The notes: generated by a model not told the origin, from the letters alone. A stretch of 64,000 bases of DNA from Micromonospora tarensis (GCF_016803395.1 NZ_JAEVHL010000005.1:1-64000); one strand, 5' to 3'. Counted from the first letter of the stretch, positions 34,198 to 47,541 are shown. Numbers and translations: made by a program.

Positions 34198-35700
34198 ATG
34201 GCACCACACACCGCACCCGAGATCTGGTTCCTCACCGGCAGCCAAGGCATGTACGGCGAGGAGACGCTCCGCCAGGTGGCCGAGCAGTCCCGTCAGATCG
34301 CGGCCGCACTCGACGACTCACCGCAGATTCCCGCCCGAGTGGTCTGGAAGCCCGTCCTGACCAACAGCGGCGAGATCCTGCAGGTCTGCCGGGACGCCGC
34401 CGCCCAGGGCGCGATCGGGGTCATCGCCTGGATGCACACGTTCTCACCGGCGAAGATGTGGATCTCGGGTCTGGACGCGCTGCAGACGCCGCTGCTGCAC
34501 CTGCACACCCAGGCCAACGTTCTGTTGCCCTGGAACGACATCGACATGGACTTCATGAACCTGAACCAGGCCGCCCACGGCGACCGCGAGTTCGGGTACA
34601 TCCAGACCCGTCTTGGGGTGGCCCGCAAGACGGTGGCCGGCCACGTCAGCGACCCGCGGGTGGCCGCTCGGGTCGGGGCGTGGGCGCGTGCCGCGCTGGG
34701 CTGGTCGGCGATGCGGTCGCTGCGGCTGGCCCGCTTCGGTGACAACATGCGCGACGTCGCGGTGACCGAGGGCGACAAGGTCGAGGCGGAGCTGCGCTTC
34801 GGGGTCTCGGTCAACACCTACGGCGTCAACGACCTGGTCGAGGTGGTCGGCGAGGTCACCGACGCGCAGGTGGACGACCTGGTGAAGGAGTACGAGGACA
34901 CCTACCGCATCGTCGGCGAGCTGCTCTCCGGGGGCGAGCGGCACGACTCGCTGCGCTACGCCGCACGCCTGGAGCTGGGCATGCGGGCGTTCCTGGACGC
35001 GGGCGGGTTCCGGGCGTTCACCACGAACTTCGAGGACCTCGGCGGGCTGCGTCAGCTGCCGGGCATCGCCGTCCAGCGGTTGATGGCCGACGGCTACGGC
35101 TTCGGTGGTGAGGGTGACTGGAAGACCTCAGTTTTGGTGCACACCCTCAAGTCGATGTCGGTGGGCGTGGACGGCGGCACGTCGTTCATGGAGGACTACA
35201 CCTACGACCTCACCCCGGGTGAGGAACTGGTGCTCGGCGCCCACATGCTCGAGGTCTGCCCGACCATCGCGTCCGACGTGCCCAAGGTGGAGATCCACCC
35301 GCTGAGCATCGGTGGCCGGGAGGACCCGGTCCGGCTGGTGTTCGACGCCGCACCCGGCCCGGCTGTGGTGCTGGGGCTGGCCGACATGGGGGAGCGCTTC
35401 CGGCTCGTCGCCAACGAGATCGACGTGGTGTCCCCGCCGCAGCCGCTGCGCCGGCTGCCGGTGGCCCGGGCGGTCTGGCGGCCGCGACCCGACCTGCCGG
35501 TGTCGGCCGAGGCGTGGATCACCGCGGGCGCACCGCACCACACCGTGCTCTCCCAGGCGGTGGGCGTGGAGGAGCTGCACGACCTGGCCGAGATGAGCCG
35601 CACCGAACTCGTGGTCATCGACGCCGACACGGAGCCCCGCCGCTTCGCCGACGAGCTGCGGTGGAACCAGGCCTACCACCGGCTGGCTCGCGGCTTCTGA
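34198..35700 (+). CDS. araA: L-arabinose isomerase
   Basis: 500 residues, the usual AraA length, from the ATG at 34198. Begins [20 protein letters not shown]. Then [60 protein letters not shown] and [20 protein letters not shown], all AraA hallmarks. Metal-binding Glu and His residues lie in [48 protein letters not shown] and [12 protein letters not shown]. It converts L-arabinose to L-ribulose, feeding AraB and AraD encoded 6 kb upstream. Last gene of the importer operon, followed by a strong terminator hairpin. Cytosolic, Mn2+-dependent in the family. Confidence 0.97.
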   Translation: MAPHTAPEIWFLTGSQGMYGEETLRQVAEQSRQIAAALDDSPQIPARVVWKPVLTNSGEILQVCRDAAAQGAIGVIAWMHTFSPAKMWISGLDALQTPLLHLHTQANVLLPWNDIDMDFMNLNQAAHGDREFGYIQTRLGVARKTVAGHVSDPRVAARVGAWARAALGWSAMRSLRLARFGDNMRDVAVTEGDKVEAELRFGVSVNTYGVNDLVEVVGEVTDAQVDDLVKEYEDTYRIVGELLSGGERHDSLRYAARLELGMRAFLDAGGFRAFTTNFEDLGGLRQLPGIAVQRLMADGYGFGGEGDWKTSVLVHTLKSMSVGVDGGTSFMEDYTYDLTPGEELVLGAHMLEVCPTIASDVPKVEIHPLSIGGREDPVRLVFDAAPGPAVVLGLADMGERFRLVANEIDVVSPPQPLRRLPVARAVWRPRPDLPVSAEAWITAGAPHHTVLSQAVGVEELHDLAEMSRTELVVIDADTEPRRFADELRWNQAYHRLARGF

Positions 35701-35726
35701 CCCGCGCGGCCTGATCGCGCTCGACC

Positions 35727-35766
35727 CGGGTGGTCCATCCCTGCCTGCGGCGGGGTGGACCACCCG
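35727..35766 (+). terminator. Terminator hairpin after araA
   Basis: 15-bp stem CGGGTGGTCCATCCC with GGGGTGGACCACCCG (one wobble), 10-base loop, 26 bp after the araA stop codon. Confidence 0.75.
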
Positions 35767-35810
35767 TTCGCGCGTGCTACCGGCGTGCCGCGCGGCGGCC
35801 GTGTTACGGC

Positions 35811-35837
35811 TTGACTAACAGCATGTTATCGCTCACA
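35811..35837 (+). promoter_or_regulatory. Promoter region and LacI-type operator O4 before the GH43 gene
   Basis: TTGACT at 35811-35816 is a good -35 box. The operator TGTTATCGCTCACA follows at 35824-35837, where a -10 box would lie. A leader of about 200 bp separates it from the GH43 start and shows no recognisable element. Confidence 0.65.
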
Positions 35838-36038
35838 GTCTATAGCCAAGATGGTCGATGTCTCTGGCTGTCCGGCCACGCGCGCGTTCCACCTCTCTCG
35901 GTTGCGGCAGCTCAGCGTCGCGACTGTCGGGCTGGCGGTGTTAGCGATCACATGGTCGGACCTCGGTCAGCTCGGTGCCCCGCCCGGTGCCGCGGACGCC
36001 GACCCAGATCGCTCGGTTCGCGTCAGCAGAGGAGGATC

Positions 36039-38144
36039 ATGCTTTCCATCGGTCGGGTTCCCCGGGGTGCGCCACGTCGGCGCGGGTGGCTGTCGAGACT
36101 TGCTGTCGCCGCGATGACACTGGTGGTCGGTGGCGCGGCCGCAGCCGTCGCCGCGGCGCCCGCGTCAGCGGCGACTGTCGACACCAGTGCCTGGTACGTG
36201 TTGGTGAACCGCAACAGCGGCAAGGCCCTGGACGTGTACAACCTGGCGACCAACGACGGTGCGCGGATCACGCAGTGGACCCGCAACAATGGCAACCAGC
36301 AGCAGTGGCAGTTCGTCGACTCCGGTGGTGGCTACTACCGGTTGAAGTCGCGGCTGTCCGGCAAGGTGTTGGACGTCTCGGGCTTCTCGACCGCCAACGG
36401 CGCCAGCATCGTGCAGTGGAGCGACACCAACGGCACCAACCAGCAGTTCCGGTTGGCCGACTCGGACAGCGGCTACGTCCGGCTGATCAACCGGAACAGC
36501 AACAAGGTGATGGAGGTGCAGGGCGCCTCGACCGCCGACGGCGGCAACATCGTGCAGTACGACGACTGGAGCGGCACCAACCAGCAGTGGCAGCTCGTCC
36601 GCGTCGACGGCGGCACCGACCCCACCACGCCGCCCCCGTCGAACGGCACCTTCTCGAACCCGGCAATCTGGCAGGACTTCGCGGACGTCGACATCATCCG
36701 GGTCGACAACGCCTACTACCTGTCGGCGTCCACCATGCACTACTCGCCGGGCGCGCCGGTGCTGCGCTCCTACGACCTGGTGAACTGGGAGTTCGCCGGG
36801 CACTCCGTACCGCGCCTGGACTTCGGGTCGAAGTACGACATGAACGGCGGCAACGCGTACGTCGACGGGATCTGGGCGTCGACGTTGAACTACCGGCCGA
36901 GCAACCGGACGTACTACTGGGCCGGGTGCATTGACTTCGCGCAGACCCACATCTACACCGCGTCCGCCGTCGACGGCGCGTGGAGCAAGCACACCACCAT
37001 CCCGAACTGCTACTACGACGCCGGGATGCTGATCGACGACAACGACACCATGTACGTGGCGTACGGCAACGGCACCATCAGCGTGGCCCAGCTGTCCGCT
37101 GACGGGAAGTCCCAGGTCCGCGCCCAGCAGGTGTACCAGACGCCGTCGAGCATCGGGACGCTGGAGGGCGCCCGCTTCTACAAGCGCAACGGCGCCTACT
37201 ACATCTGGCTCACCCGCCCGGCCAACGGCCAGTACGTGCTGAAGTCGACGAACGGTCCGTTCGGCCCGTACGAGCAGCGTCAGGTCCTGCTCAACCTGCC
37301 CGGCCCGATCTCCGGCGGCGGTGTGCCACACCAGGGCGGGCTGGTGCAGACCCAGAACGGCGACTGGTACTACATGTCCTTCGTCGACGCGTACCCCGGT
37401 GGTCGGATGCCGGCCCTGGCGCCGATCACCTGGACCGGCGACGGTTGGCCCGTGTTGCAGACGGTCAACGGCACGTGGGGCAGCTCGTACCCGAAGCCGA
37501 ACCTGCCGGCGCCGCCCCGGGCGGTCAAGCCGCTCACCGGCACCGACACCTTCGCCGGCACCACGCTGGGCCCGCAGTGGGAGTGGAACCACAACCCGGA
37601 CAACAGCAAGTGGTCGGTCAACAACGGGCTCAACCTGCAGACCGCCACCGTCACCGGGGATCTGTACAAGGCGCGCAACACCCTGACCCACCGCATCCAG
37701 GGGCCCACCTCGACCGCCACCATCGAGCTGGACTACTCCACCATGCGCGACGGTGACCGCACCGGTCTGGCGGTGCTGCGCAACTCGTCCGCCTGGATCG
37801 GAGTTCGGCGGGACAACGGGGCCACCCGTCTGGTCATGCAGAACGGTCTCACGATGGACGGCAGTTGGAACACCACGAGCACCGGCAGCGAGGTGGCGAG
37901 CACCGCCGTCTCCGGGGGCCGGATCTGGCTGCGCGCCAACGCCGACATCAGACCCGGATCCGGCCGACAGGCCCGCTTCTCGTACAGCACGGACGGGGTC
38001 AACTTCACCTCGTTCGGCAACGCCCTGACGCTGGCGAACAACTGGCAGTTCTTCATGGGCTACCGCTTCGCCATCTTCAACCACGCCACCCAGGCGCTCG
38101 GTGGCGCGGTCACCGTGCGGCGGTTCGATCTGACCACACCGTGA
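36039..38144 (+). CDS. Secreted CBM13-GH43 glycosidase (arabinofuranosidase/beta-xylosidase type)
   Basis: 701 residues, ATG preceded by GAGGAGGATC. Signal peptide to about residue 45 (AAAPASA). Residues 47-190 form a ricin-type CBM13 trefoil with three NQQQWQ/NQQFRL/NQQWQL repeats. A DPTTPPPS linker follows. Residues 205-490 are a GH43 five-bladed propeller: Asp base in WQDFADVDIIRVDNAYYLSA (213-216), Asp near 327 in NCYYDAGMLIDDND and acid Glu near 376 in GTLEGARFYKRNG. Residues 550-701 are the GH43 C-terminal lectin-like domain (TLGPQWEWNHNPDNSKWSVN). It releases arabinose or xylose from side chains outside the cell; locus and operator O4 favour arabinose. Confidence 0.9.
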   Translation: MLSIGRVPRGAPRRRGWLSRLAVAAMTLVVGGAAAAVAAAPASAATVDTSAWYVLVNRNSGKALDVYNLATNDGARITQWTRNNGNQQQWQFVDSGGGYYRLKSRLSGKVLDVSGFSTANGASIVQWSDTNGTNQQFRLADSDSGYVRLINRNSNKVMEVQGASTADGGNIVQYDDWSGTNQQWQLVRVDGGTDPTTPPPSNGTFSNPAIWQDFADVDIIRVDNAYYLSASTMHYSPGAPVLRSYDLVNWEFAGHSVPRLDFGSKYDMNGGNAYVDGIWASTLNYRPSNRTYYWAGCIDFAQTHIYTASAVDGAWSKHTTIPNCYYDAGMLIDDNDTMYVAYGNGTISVAQLSADGKSQVRAQQVYQTPSSIGTLEGARFYKRNGAYYIWLTRPANGQYVLKSTNGPFGPYEQRQVLLNLPGPISGGGVPHQGGLVQTQNGDWYYMSFVDAYPGGRMPALAPITWTGDGWPVLQTVNGTWGSSYPKPNLPAPPRAVKPLTGTDTFAGTTLGPQWEWNHNPDNSKWSVNNGLNLQTATVTGDLYKARNTLTHRIQGPTSTATIELDYSTMRDGDRTGLAVLRNSSAWIGVRRDNGATRLVMQNGLTMDGSWNTTSTGSEVASTAVSGGRIWLRANADIRPGSGRQARFSYSTDGVNFTSFGNALTLANNWQFFMGYRFAIFNHATQALGGAVTVRRFDLTTP

Positions 38145-38242
38145 CACCAGTCACACAACTGTCGAGTTGACCGGTGGCGTGGGCGGCGTACGCCTGCCGT
38201 CGCCGCGAGCCCGCACCACCGGCTGCCGTCCCCGCCGGCCTG

Positions 38243-38269
38243 CCCCCCGCTCTGTCCAGGAGCGGGGGG
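38243..38269 (+). terminator. Terminator hairpin after the GH43 gene
   Basis: CCCCCCGCTC pairs with GAGCGGGGGG across a 7-base loop, extendable by flanking GGCC..GGCC. It lies 99 bp past the GH43 stop; the remaining 250 bp up to lacI holds no gene and no clear operator. Confidence 0.7.
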
Positions 38270-38517
38270 TGGGCCGGTGTCGGCCCGACCGGACCGGCAC
38301 TCGGCGCGGGAACTGTGTTGCACGACTCCGGCGCATTGCCCGGTCCCGGCAGTGCCGTGCCCTATTCGGGGCTGTTGCTGGCGTAGACTGTCGGCGATCC
38401 AGCGCTGGTCACCTGGGATTCAGCACCGGCGTGGTGACTGAGCGAGGGGGATCGGGCCGGGCCGCTCCAGTCGACGTCGACCGGGCCGCGGGCCGGAGAC
38501 GTAGCGGGGGGAGCGAA

Positions 38518-39525
38518 ATGGCCGTCCACGGTCCCGCGATGACGGACGTCGCCCGTCTCGCCGGTGTCTCCCATCAAACCGTGTCGCGGGTGCTCAACGG
38601 GCACCCCAACGTCCGTGAGCAGACCCGGCTTCGGGTGCGGGCGGCGATCGCCGAACTCGGCTACCGCCCCAACGGCGCGGCACGCGCGCTGGTGACCGGC
38701 CGATCGCAGGTCATCGGGGTGGTGGCGCAGAACACGACGCTCTACGGTCCGGCGTCGCTGCTGGCGGCGCTGGAGCAGACCGCCGCGGAGGAGGGCTTCG
38801 CGGTCAGCGTCGGCAGCGTGCGGAACCTGGACCACCGCTCGATCTCGGCGGCGGTTGAGCGGCACCTGTCGCACCGGGTCGCCGGCATCGTGGTCATCGC
38901 GCCGGTCGAGTCGGCCGGTGAGGCGTTGGAACGCCTGCCGAAGGACGTCCCGCTGGTCACTGTCGACGGCGACCCGAGCCGGCCGGTGCCCCTGGTGACT
39001 GTCGACCAGGTGGCGGGTGCACGGGCGGCGACGCAGCATCTGCTCGACGCCGGCCACCGCACCGTCTGGCACGTCTCCGGGCCGTCCGACTGGTTCGACA
39101 GCGTCGGGCGGATCGACGGCTGGCGGCAGGCACTGCTGGCCGCCGGGCTGGAGCCGCCGCCACCGATGCCGGGGGACTGGTCCGCGGCCTCGGGTTACCG
39201 GTCCGGGCAGATGTTGGCGCGCATGCCCGAGGTCACCGCCGTCTTCACCGCCAACGACCACCTCGCGCTCGGTGTGCTGCGGGCGTTGCACGAGTTCGGT
39301 CGGCGGGTGCCGCACGACATCAGCGTGGTCGGCTTCGACGACGTGCCGGAGGCGGCATACTTCATCCCCCCGCTGACCACCGTCCGGCCGGACTTCGACG
39401 CGGTGGCGCGGGCGAGCCTGCAGATGCTGCTGACCCAGATCGAGTCGGGCACCGGCGGGGCGCTGCGGCAGACCGTCGCGCCGGCCCTCGTCGCCCGCGA
39501 GAGCGTCGGCCCACCGCGTCGCTGA
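38518..39525 (+). CDS. LacI-family transcriptional regulator, probable arabinose repressor
   Basis: 335 residues from the ATG at 38518 (GGGGGGAGCGAA upstream). The helix-turn-helix and hinge read MTDVARLAGVSHQTVSRVLN, GHPNVREQTRLRVRAAIAEL and GYRPNGAARALVTGRSQVIG. The hinge helix with RAL is typical. The effector domain has TVDGDPSRPVPLVTVDQVAG, HVSGPSDWFDSVGRIDGWRQ, VFTANDHLALGVLRALHEFG and VVGFDDVPEAAYFIPPLTTV, a sugar-binding type I fold. It lies in the middle of the arabinose locus, and six sites with LacI-type symmetry (TGTTANCGNTAACA) precede its transcription units. It is therefore the likely repressor; no such site precedes its own gene. Confidence 0.9.
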   Translation: MAVHGPAMTDVARLAGVSHQTVSRVLNGHPNVREQTRLRVRAAIAELGYRPNGAARALVTGRSQVIGVVAQNTTLYGPASLLAALEQTAAEEGFAVSVGSVRNLDHRSISAAVERHLSHRVAGIVVIAPVESAGEALERLPKDVPLVTVDGDPSRPVPLVTVDQVAGARAATQHLLDAGHRTVWHVSGPSDWFDSVGRIDGWRQALLAAGLEPPPPMPGDWSAASGYRSGQMLARMPEVTAVFTANDHLALGVLRALHEFGRRVPHDISVVGFDDVPEAAYFIPPLTTVRPDFDAVARASLQMLLTQIESGTGGALRQTVAPALVARESVGPPRR

Positions 39526-39679
39526 CGGTCGGTCACACCGGCGACGCCGCCGGGTGTGCGAGCTGCCCGCCGCTGTCATCAGTGCATGTCGATGCTCCGT
39601 TTCCTGACTGATAAGACGCGACTCGATGGCGCGCCGGGGGCGCGATATCGACGCGTGGTGATATGACGTCGGGAAGCTA

Positions 39680-39734
39680 TTGAACCTCGTGAAATGTCGC
39701 CGTAACATGACTGACGTCTCTGTTAACGCTAACA
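39680..39734 (+). promoter_or_regulatory. GH27 promoter with LacI-type operator O5
   Basis: TTGAAC at 39680-39685, 17-bp spacing, TAACAT at 39703-39708. The operator TGTTAACGCTAACA occupies 39721-39734, just past the expected transcription start, a roadblock position. Confidence 0.75.
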
Positions 39735-39764
39735 AAAATTGGCGTCCAGCTATCAGCCTGCTGA

Positions 39765-41456
<1,692 letters not shown>

Positions 41457-41503
41457 CTGCCCGGGCTCCGCGGCCGGCCAGGTCGCGGCAGTCCACCTGA
41501 ATG

Positions 41504-41543
41504 CTGGTGCCCGCGGATGACCGCCGTCGTCCGCGGGCACCAG
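41504..41543 (+). terminator. Terminator hairpin after the GH27 gene
   Basis: 14-bp perfect stem CTGGTGCCCGCGGA with TCCGCGGGCACCAG, 12-base loop, 48 bp after the stop codon. Confidence 0.8.
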
Positions 41544-41669
41544 CCTGTCCGGCAACGCGACGATGACGCCGAGTCGTCACCTCCCGCCCTTCCGGCGGAT
41601 CGATCACATGACTACGCTCGCCTGGATGCGCCGTTACGAGACCGTGACACCGGTATTACCGGCCAGGTG

Positions 41670-41697
41670 TTGACGCAATCTATGTGAGCGCTAACAC
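41670..41697 (+). promoter_or_regulatory. Promoter with LacI-type operator O6 before the second sugar importer
   Basis: TTGACG at 41670-41675, 16-bp spacing, TAACAC at 41692-41697. Operator TGTGAGCGCTAACA at 41683-41696 overlaps the -10 box, the same layout as at araB. This puts the second importer in the same regulon. Confidence 0.72.
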
Positions 41698-41758
41698 TAC
41701 CCGAAAGATGACAGTTGGCCCCGGCAGTCGGCGGGGGAGTCCAAGAGAGGAGAACCCC

Positions 41759-42901
41759 GTGGGCAGGAGATTCCTGGTTGCTCTCGGCAGCGCGGCACTG
41801 GCGTTGAGCCTGGCGGCGTGCAGTGGTGAGGGAGCGGGTAGCGGTGGCAACACCGACAGTGACAAGCCCGGCGACCTGACCATCGGCGTGTCGATGCCGA
41901 CCCAGACGTCGGAGCGCTGGATCGCCGACGGTAACGCGGTGAAGTCGAAGCTGGAGGCGAAGGGCTACAAGGTCGACCTCCAGTACGCCGGCGACGACAT
42001 CCCCACCCAGTCGCAGCAGGTCGACCAGATGATCACCCGGGGCGCGGACGTCCTGGTCGTCGCGGCGATCGACGGCACGGCGCTCAGCAGCCAGCTGCAG
42101 GCCGCCGCTGACGCGAAGATCCCGGTCATCGCGTACGACCGGTTGATCCGGGGCAGCAAGAACGTCGACTTCTACGTCAGCTTCGACAACTACAAGGTCG
42201 GCGTCGCCCAGGCCACCGGGCTGCTCGTCGGCCTCGGCCTGCAGAACAAGGACGGCTCGAAGGGTACGGCGAAGGGCCCGTTCAACATCGAGCTGTTCGC
42301 CGGCTCGCTCGACGACAACAACACCCAGTTCTTCTTCGGTGGCGCGATGGAGACCCTGAAGCCGTTCATCGACAACGGGACCCTGCGGGTCAAGTCCAAG
42401 CAGACCACCATCGAGCAGGTGGCCACCCTGCGCTGGCAGCAGGAGACCGCGCAGAAGCGCATGGAGGACCTGCTCACCTCCAGCTACAACGACGGCTCGA
42501 AGGTCGACGGCGTGCTCTCCCCGTACGACGGCATCTCCCGGGGCATCATCACCGCCCTGCAGAACGCCGGCTACGGCAGCGCCGCCAAGAAGCTCCCGGC
42601 GGTGACCGGCCAGGACGCGGAGATCGCGTCGATCAAGCTGATCAACGACGGGGTGCAGACCTGCACCGTCTTCAAGGACACCCGGCTGCTGGCCGAGCAG
42701 GCCGTGAACGCCGCCGAGGCGTTCCTGCAGAAGAAGCAGCCGCAGGCCAACGACACGCAGACGTACAACAACGGCGTCAAGGTCGTCCCGGCGTTCCTGC
42801 TGCCGATCGTCACTGTCTACAAGGACGACATCAAGACCGCGCTGATCGACTCCGGCTACTGGACGGCGGAAGAGGTCGCCGCCGGTCAGGCCAAGAAGTA
42901 A
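41759..42901 (+). CDS. Sugar ABC transporter substrate-binding lipoprotein, ChvE-like
   Basis: 380 residues from the GTG at 41759, chosen because GAGAGGAG precedes it and the earlier frame start lies inside the operator. Signal peptide and lipobox [12 protein letters not shown] (Cys near 21). The mature protein follows ChvE/xylose-binding type: [80 protein letters not shown] and [19 protein letters not shown]. ChvE binds aldoses such as L-arabinose, D-galactose and D-glucose, with Asp in AYDRLI as a sugar contact. First gene of a three-gene importer under operator O6. Confidence 0.93.
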   Translation: MGRRFLVALGSAALALSLAACSGEGAGSGGNTDSDKPGDLTIGVSMPTQTSERWIADGNAVKSKLEAKGYKVDLQYAGDDIPTQSQQVDQMITRGADVLVVAAIDGTALSSQLQAAADAKIPVIAYDRLIRGSKNVDFYVSFDNYKVGVAQATGLLVGLGLQNKDGSKGTAKGPFNIELFAGSLDDNNTQFFFGGAMETLKPFIDNGTLRVKSKQTTIEQVATLRWQQETAQKRMEDLLTSSYNDGSKVDGVLSPYDGISRGIITALQNAGYGSAAKKLPAVTGQDAEIASIKLINDGVQTCTVFKDTRLLAEQAVNAAEAFLQKKQPQANDTQTYNNGVKVVPAFLLPIVTVYKDDIKTALIDSGYWTAEEVAAGQAKK

Positions 42902-42911
42902 GCCAATCGTC

Positions 42912-42932
42912 GCCCGGCGGTCACCGCCGGGC
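42912..42932 (+). terminator. Intercistronic hairpin after the ChvE-like gene
   Basis: GCCCGGCGG pairs with CCGCCGGGC across a 3-base loop, 10 bp after the stop codon. It has the same position as the hairpin after the YtfQ-like gene and likely sets the excess of binding protein over the ATPase and permease. Confidence 0.6.
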
Positions 42933-42980
42933 CCGACGTCTGGGCGGACCGCGTCCAGACCTGACCGGAGGACAGTGACC

Positions 42981-44515
<1,535 letters not shown>

Positions 44516-44519
<4 letters not shown>

Positions 44520-45766
44520 CAAGCATCAAGACCTCTTCGACGGAGCGTCCGACGCCCTCGGACAGCACACCCGCCGCCGCCCTGCACAGCGGGACGAGTG
44601 ACCTGCGGGCGCTGGTGTTGAACAACCTGCGGCAGAGCGGGATCTACGTCGCCCTGGTCGTCATCGTCGCGCTCTTCGCGGTCCTGACCGACGGGGTGTT
44701 GCTGAGCCCCGGCAACATCACCAACATCGTTCTCCAGTACTCGTACATCCTGGTGCTCGCGATCGGGATGGTCATCCTGATCATCGGTGGGCACATCGAC
44801 CTGTCGGTCGGGTCGGTGGTCGCGTTGACCGGAGCGGTCTCCGCCGTCCTGGTGATCCAGCAGGGTCACCCGTGGTGGATCGGCGTGCTGGCGGCGCTGG
44901 TCGTGGGCGTCGCGGTCGGCGCGTGGCACGGCTTCTGGGTGGCGTACGCCGGCATCCCGGCCTTCATCGTGACCCTGGCCGGCATGCTGCTGTTCCGGGG
45001 ACTCACCCTGCGGGTGCTCGACAACATCTCGCTGTCGCCGTTCCCGGCCGAGTACCAGAAGGTCGCGGCGGGCTTCCTCAACGGCCTGCTCGGTGGAAAC
45101 GGGTTCGACGCCTTCACGTTGCTGATCGGCGCCATCGCCGTCGCCGGGTACGCGGTCAGTGGCTTCCGCACCCGGGTGGCGCGGATCCGCTACCAGCAGC
45201 CCGTCGAGTCCTTCCCGCTGTTCGTCGCCCGGGTCGTGCTGGTCGGCGCGGTCATCATGTACTTCGCCTGGCAGTTGGCGCACGCCCGAGGGCTGCCGAT
45301 CGTGCTGATCATCCTGGCGTTCCTGGTGCTGGTCTACGGCCTGCTCACCCGGCGTACCGTCTTCGGTCGCCAGGTCTACGCGATCGGCGGCAACCTGTCG
45401 GCGGCGGCGCTGTCCGGGGTCAAGGTCCGCACCGTCAACTTCTGGATGTTCGTCAACATGGGCTTCCTGGCGGCGGTGGCCGGCGTCATCTACTCGTCGC
45501 GGTCCAACGGCGCCCAGCCCGCCGCCGGCAACATGTTCGAGTTGGACGCGATCGCCGCGGCCTTCATCGGCGGGGCGGCGGTCACCGGCGGCGTGGGCAC
45601 CGTGGTGGGTGCGATGGTCGGTGGTCTGATCATGGCGGTGATGAGCAACGGCATGCAGCTGATGGGCATCGACCAGTCGACCCAGTCGGTGGTGAAGGGC
45701 CTCGTCCTGCTCGTCGCGGTCGCCTTCGACGTCTACAACAAGCGCCGGGCCGGCACGGCCCGCTGA
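44516..45766 (+). CDS. Sugar ABC transporter permease, GguB/MmsB-like
   Basis: 416 residues, ATGA overlap with the ATPase. It is longer than usual permeases of the family, with about ten to twelve membrane segments: [40 protein letters not shown] followed by [37 protein letters not shown] and [20 protein letters not shown]. The [14 protein letters not shown] motif is the GguB/XylH signature. A long cytoplasmic loop ([20 protein letters not shown]) is also found in XylH-type permeases. One permease only, so it should work as a homodimer. Closes the operon and is followed by a strong terminator. Confidence 0.94.
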
Positions 45767-45780
45767 CGTCCCGGCAAGCC

Positions 45781-45823
45781 GCCAGTGTGCCCCTGCCCGT
45801 TCGACGGGCGGGGGCACACTGGC
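45781..45823 (+). terminator. Strong terminator after the GguB-like gene
   Basis: 19-bp stem GCCAGTGTGCCCCTGCCCG with CGGGCGGGGGCACACTGGC (one T-G wobble) and TTCGA loop, 14 bp past the permease stop. Confidence 0.88.
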
Positions 45824-45889
45824 GTTCGGCGGTGGCCCCGCGCCGCAGGCTGGGTGCCACGCTCGACTCGGACCTCACCTCTCGCGGTG

Positions 45890-45925
45890 CTGTAGGGCTG
45901 CCCCACATGTGGGGCAGCTCTACAG
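45890..45925. repeat. 36-bp near-perfect palindrome
   Basis: CTGTAGGGCTGCCCCACA is followed directly by TGTGGGGCAGCTCTACAG, 18-bp arms with one mismatch and no spacer. It lies between convergent genes and could be a bidirectional terminator or a protein-binding/cruciform site. Confidence 0.7.
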
Positions 45926-45952
45926 GGAGCCGCACCGGAGCCAAGGGCTCGA

Positions 45953-45989
45953 CGCCGCGGCGCGGTGGGAAGCACCCCGCGCCGCGGCG
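45953..45989. terminator. GC-rich hairpin in the convergent intergenic region
   Basis: CGCCGCGGCGCGG pairs with CCGCGCCGCGGCG, 13 bp perfect, 11-base loop. Third of four consecutive hairpins. Confidence 0.6.
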
Positions 45990-45996
45990 AAGGGGA

Positions 45997-46028
45997 ATCC
46001 CGCTGCACCCCGCAGGGTGCAGCGGGAT
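45997..46028 (-). terminator. Terminator hairpin for the metallophosphoesterase gene
   Basis: ATCCCGCTGCACC pairs with GGTGCAGCGGGAT, 13 bp perfect, 6-base loop, 12 bp past the minus-strand stop at 46040. Confidence 0.75.
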
Positions 46029-46039
46029 CGATCGGGCGG

Positions 46040-47415
46040 TCAGTGGCAGTTGCCGGTGCCGCTGTCGGTGTAGCTCTGCCCGGCGACCGGCACGAACTGC
46101 CAGTCGTAGCTGCCGGAGTGCAGGGTGAACTTCAGCACGCCCCAGGCCGAGCTGTTACGCGCTTCGCTGTTGGGCTGGATGGTGCCGAAGCCGTAGTGGC
46201 CCGCGCCGCCCATCCCGGCCACGAAGCTGCGCAGACCCCGGCTGGCGTCGGCTCCGCCGGACGGGTTCATCGGCGCGAACCGCTCGTACACGTGGTTGTG
46301 CCCCCACACCACCACGTCGGCGTTGTAGTCGTAGAGCGCCTGGTACAGCGGGCGGGTCGAGGTCGACGGCGCGTGGTTGGAGCTGGAGGTGAAGAGCGGG
46401 TGGTGCCAGTACGCGATCGTGCACGGCTTGCTGCTGGCGGCCAGGTCGGCGCGCAGCCACTGCTCCTGCGTCGAGCCGGCCGACATGCTGATGTTCGAGT
46501 TCAGCGACACGACGTGCCAGTTGCCGAGGTCGAACGAGTAGTAGCCGCGGCCGCTCGGGCCGGCGGACGTACCGAAGTAGTTGTAGTAGCCGGTCGCGCC
46601 CGACGTGTTGTAGTCGTGGTTGCCCGGCGACGGGCGGGTGCGGCTCTTGTGCCGACCCCAGGTGGGCTCGTAGTAGCTGTTGAACTGCGAGGCGGTGCCG
46701 CTGTCGTAGACGTTGTCGCCGGTGGTGAAGACCGTCCCCGGAATGGTGTCGAGCAGCGCCGCGGTGGCGCTGTCGCCGGAGCCGGAGTCGGCGATGTCGC
46801 CCGCGCCGACGAACACCGGGTCGCCCGACGGGGGCGGCGTGGTGGTGCCGGTGGTGACCACCAGTTGCGGGGCGTCGGCGCGCTCTCGCGGGTGTCGTAG
46901 TAGGCGCCGTCGCCGCTGGCCGAGGTGGCACCGAAGCTGTACGTGCCGTTGCCGGTGACGGCGGAGGTGACGTCGACCTCGTACCAGGTGTTGCCGCTGA
47001 CCGCCCCGATCGTGCCGAGTGTGGCTCCGTCGATGGCCGGCTGGTTGTTCCAGGTGGTCCCGGTCTCCGACCACGTCGTGTTGGACATCCGGCGGAACGT
47101 GCCGCCGGCGTCGCTGCCGCTGTTGCCGCTGATCGTGCGCAGCCGCAGCTTGGCGCTGGTCACGGTGCCGCTGACGCCGCTCACGGTGAAGCGCAGGAAC
47201 GCGCGGCGCGCCGGTGAGTTGTCGACCACGACCTGCGTCGCGGTGCCGTAGTTGGTGGCGGCGGTGTCGTTCTGCACGTAGGTGTCGGCGACGGGCGTGA
47301 ACGTCACGCTCGCCGCCGACGCCGTGCCGGCGCCGGTCACGACGGCGGCGGTCGCGGCGAGGACCACCGTGGCCACCCCCAGCGTCACCGACGGACGAGG
47401 GAATCGAATGTCCAT
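46040..47415 (-). pseudogene. Secreted DNRLRE-domain metallophosphoesterase, interrupted by a frameshift
   Basis: Start ATG at 47415 with AAGGAG upstream. Signal peptide (GVATVVLAATAAVVTGAGTA-SA). Residues about 35-190 are a DNRLRE-type beta domain: VTFTPVADTYVQNDTAATNY, GTATQVVVDNSPARRAFLRF and NTWYEVDVTSAVTGNGTYSF. The frame is lost near 46880. The other frame continues LVVTTGTTTPPPSGDPVFVG and the calcineurin-like phosphoesterase motifs GAGDIADSG, GDNVYDSG, GNHDYN, YWHHPLF and WGHNHVYER. One missing G reconciles the two into one protein of about 458 residues. Extracellular phosphoesterase of unknown substrate, possibly phosphate scavenging. Confidence 0.82.
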
Positions 47416-47482
47416 CCAGGACTCCTTCACATCGTGGGAAGAGCGCAAGGAATGTAGGAGAGTCGACGGTCCGGCGGGCCAC

Positions 47483-47541
47483 GGTCATATGAACAGTACG
47501 CTCAGGCAGTGAAACATCTCGATGTTTGTCACCTGTTCACC
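47483..47541. promoter_or_regulatory. Possible PHO-type boxes between divergent genes
   Basis: GTTCACC at 47535-47541 reads toward the MFS gene. GTTCATATGACC (47494-47483) and GTTTCAC (47515-47509) read toward the phosphoesterase gene. PhoP boxes of streptomycetes are tandem 11-bp units beginning G(G/T)TCA(C/T)(C/T). The units here are imperfect and the spacing (about 21 bp) is not ideal, so this is tentative. Confidence 0.3.
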
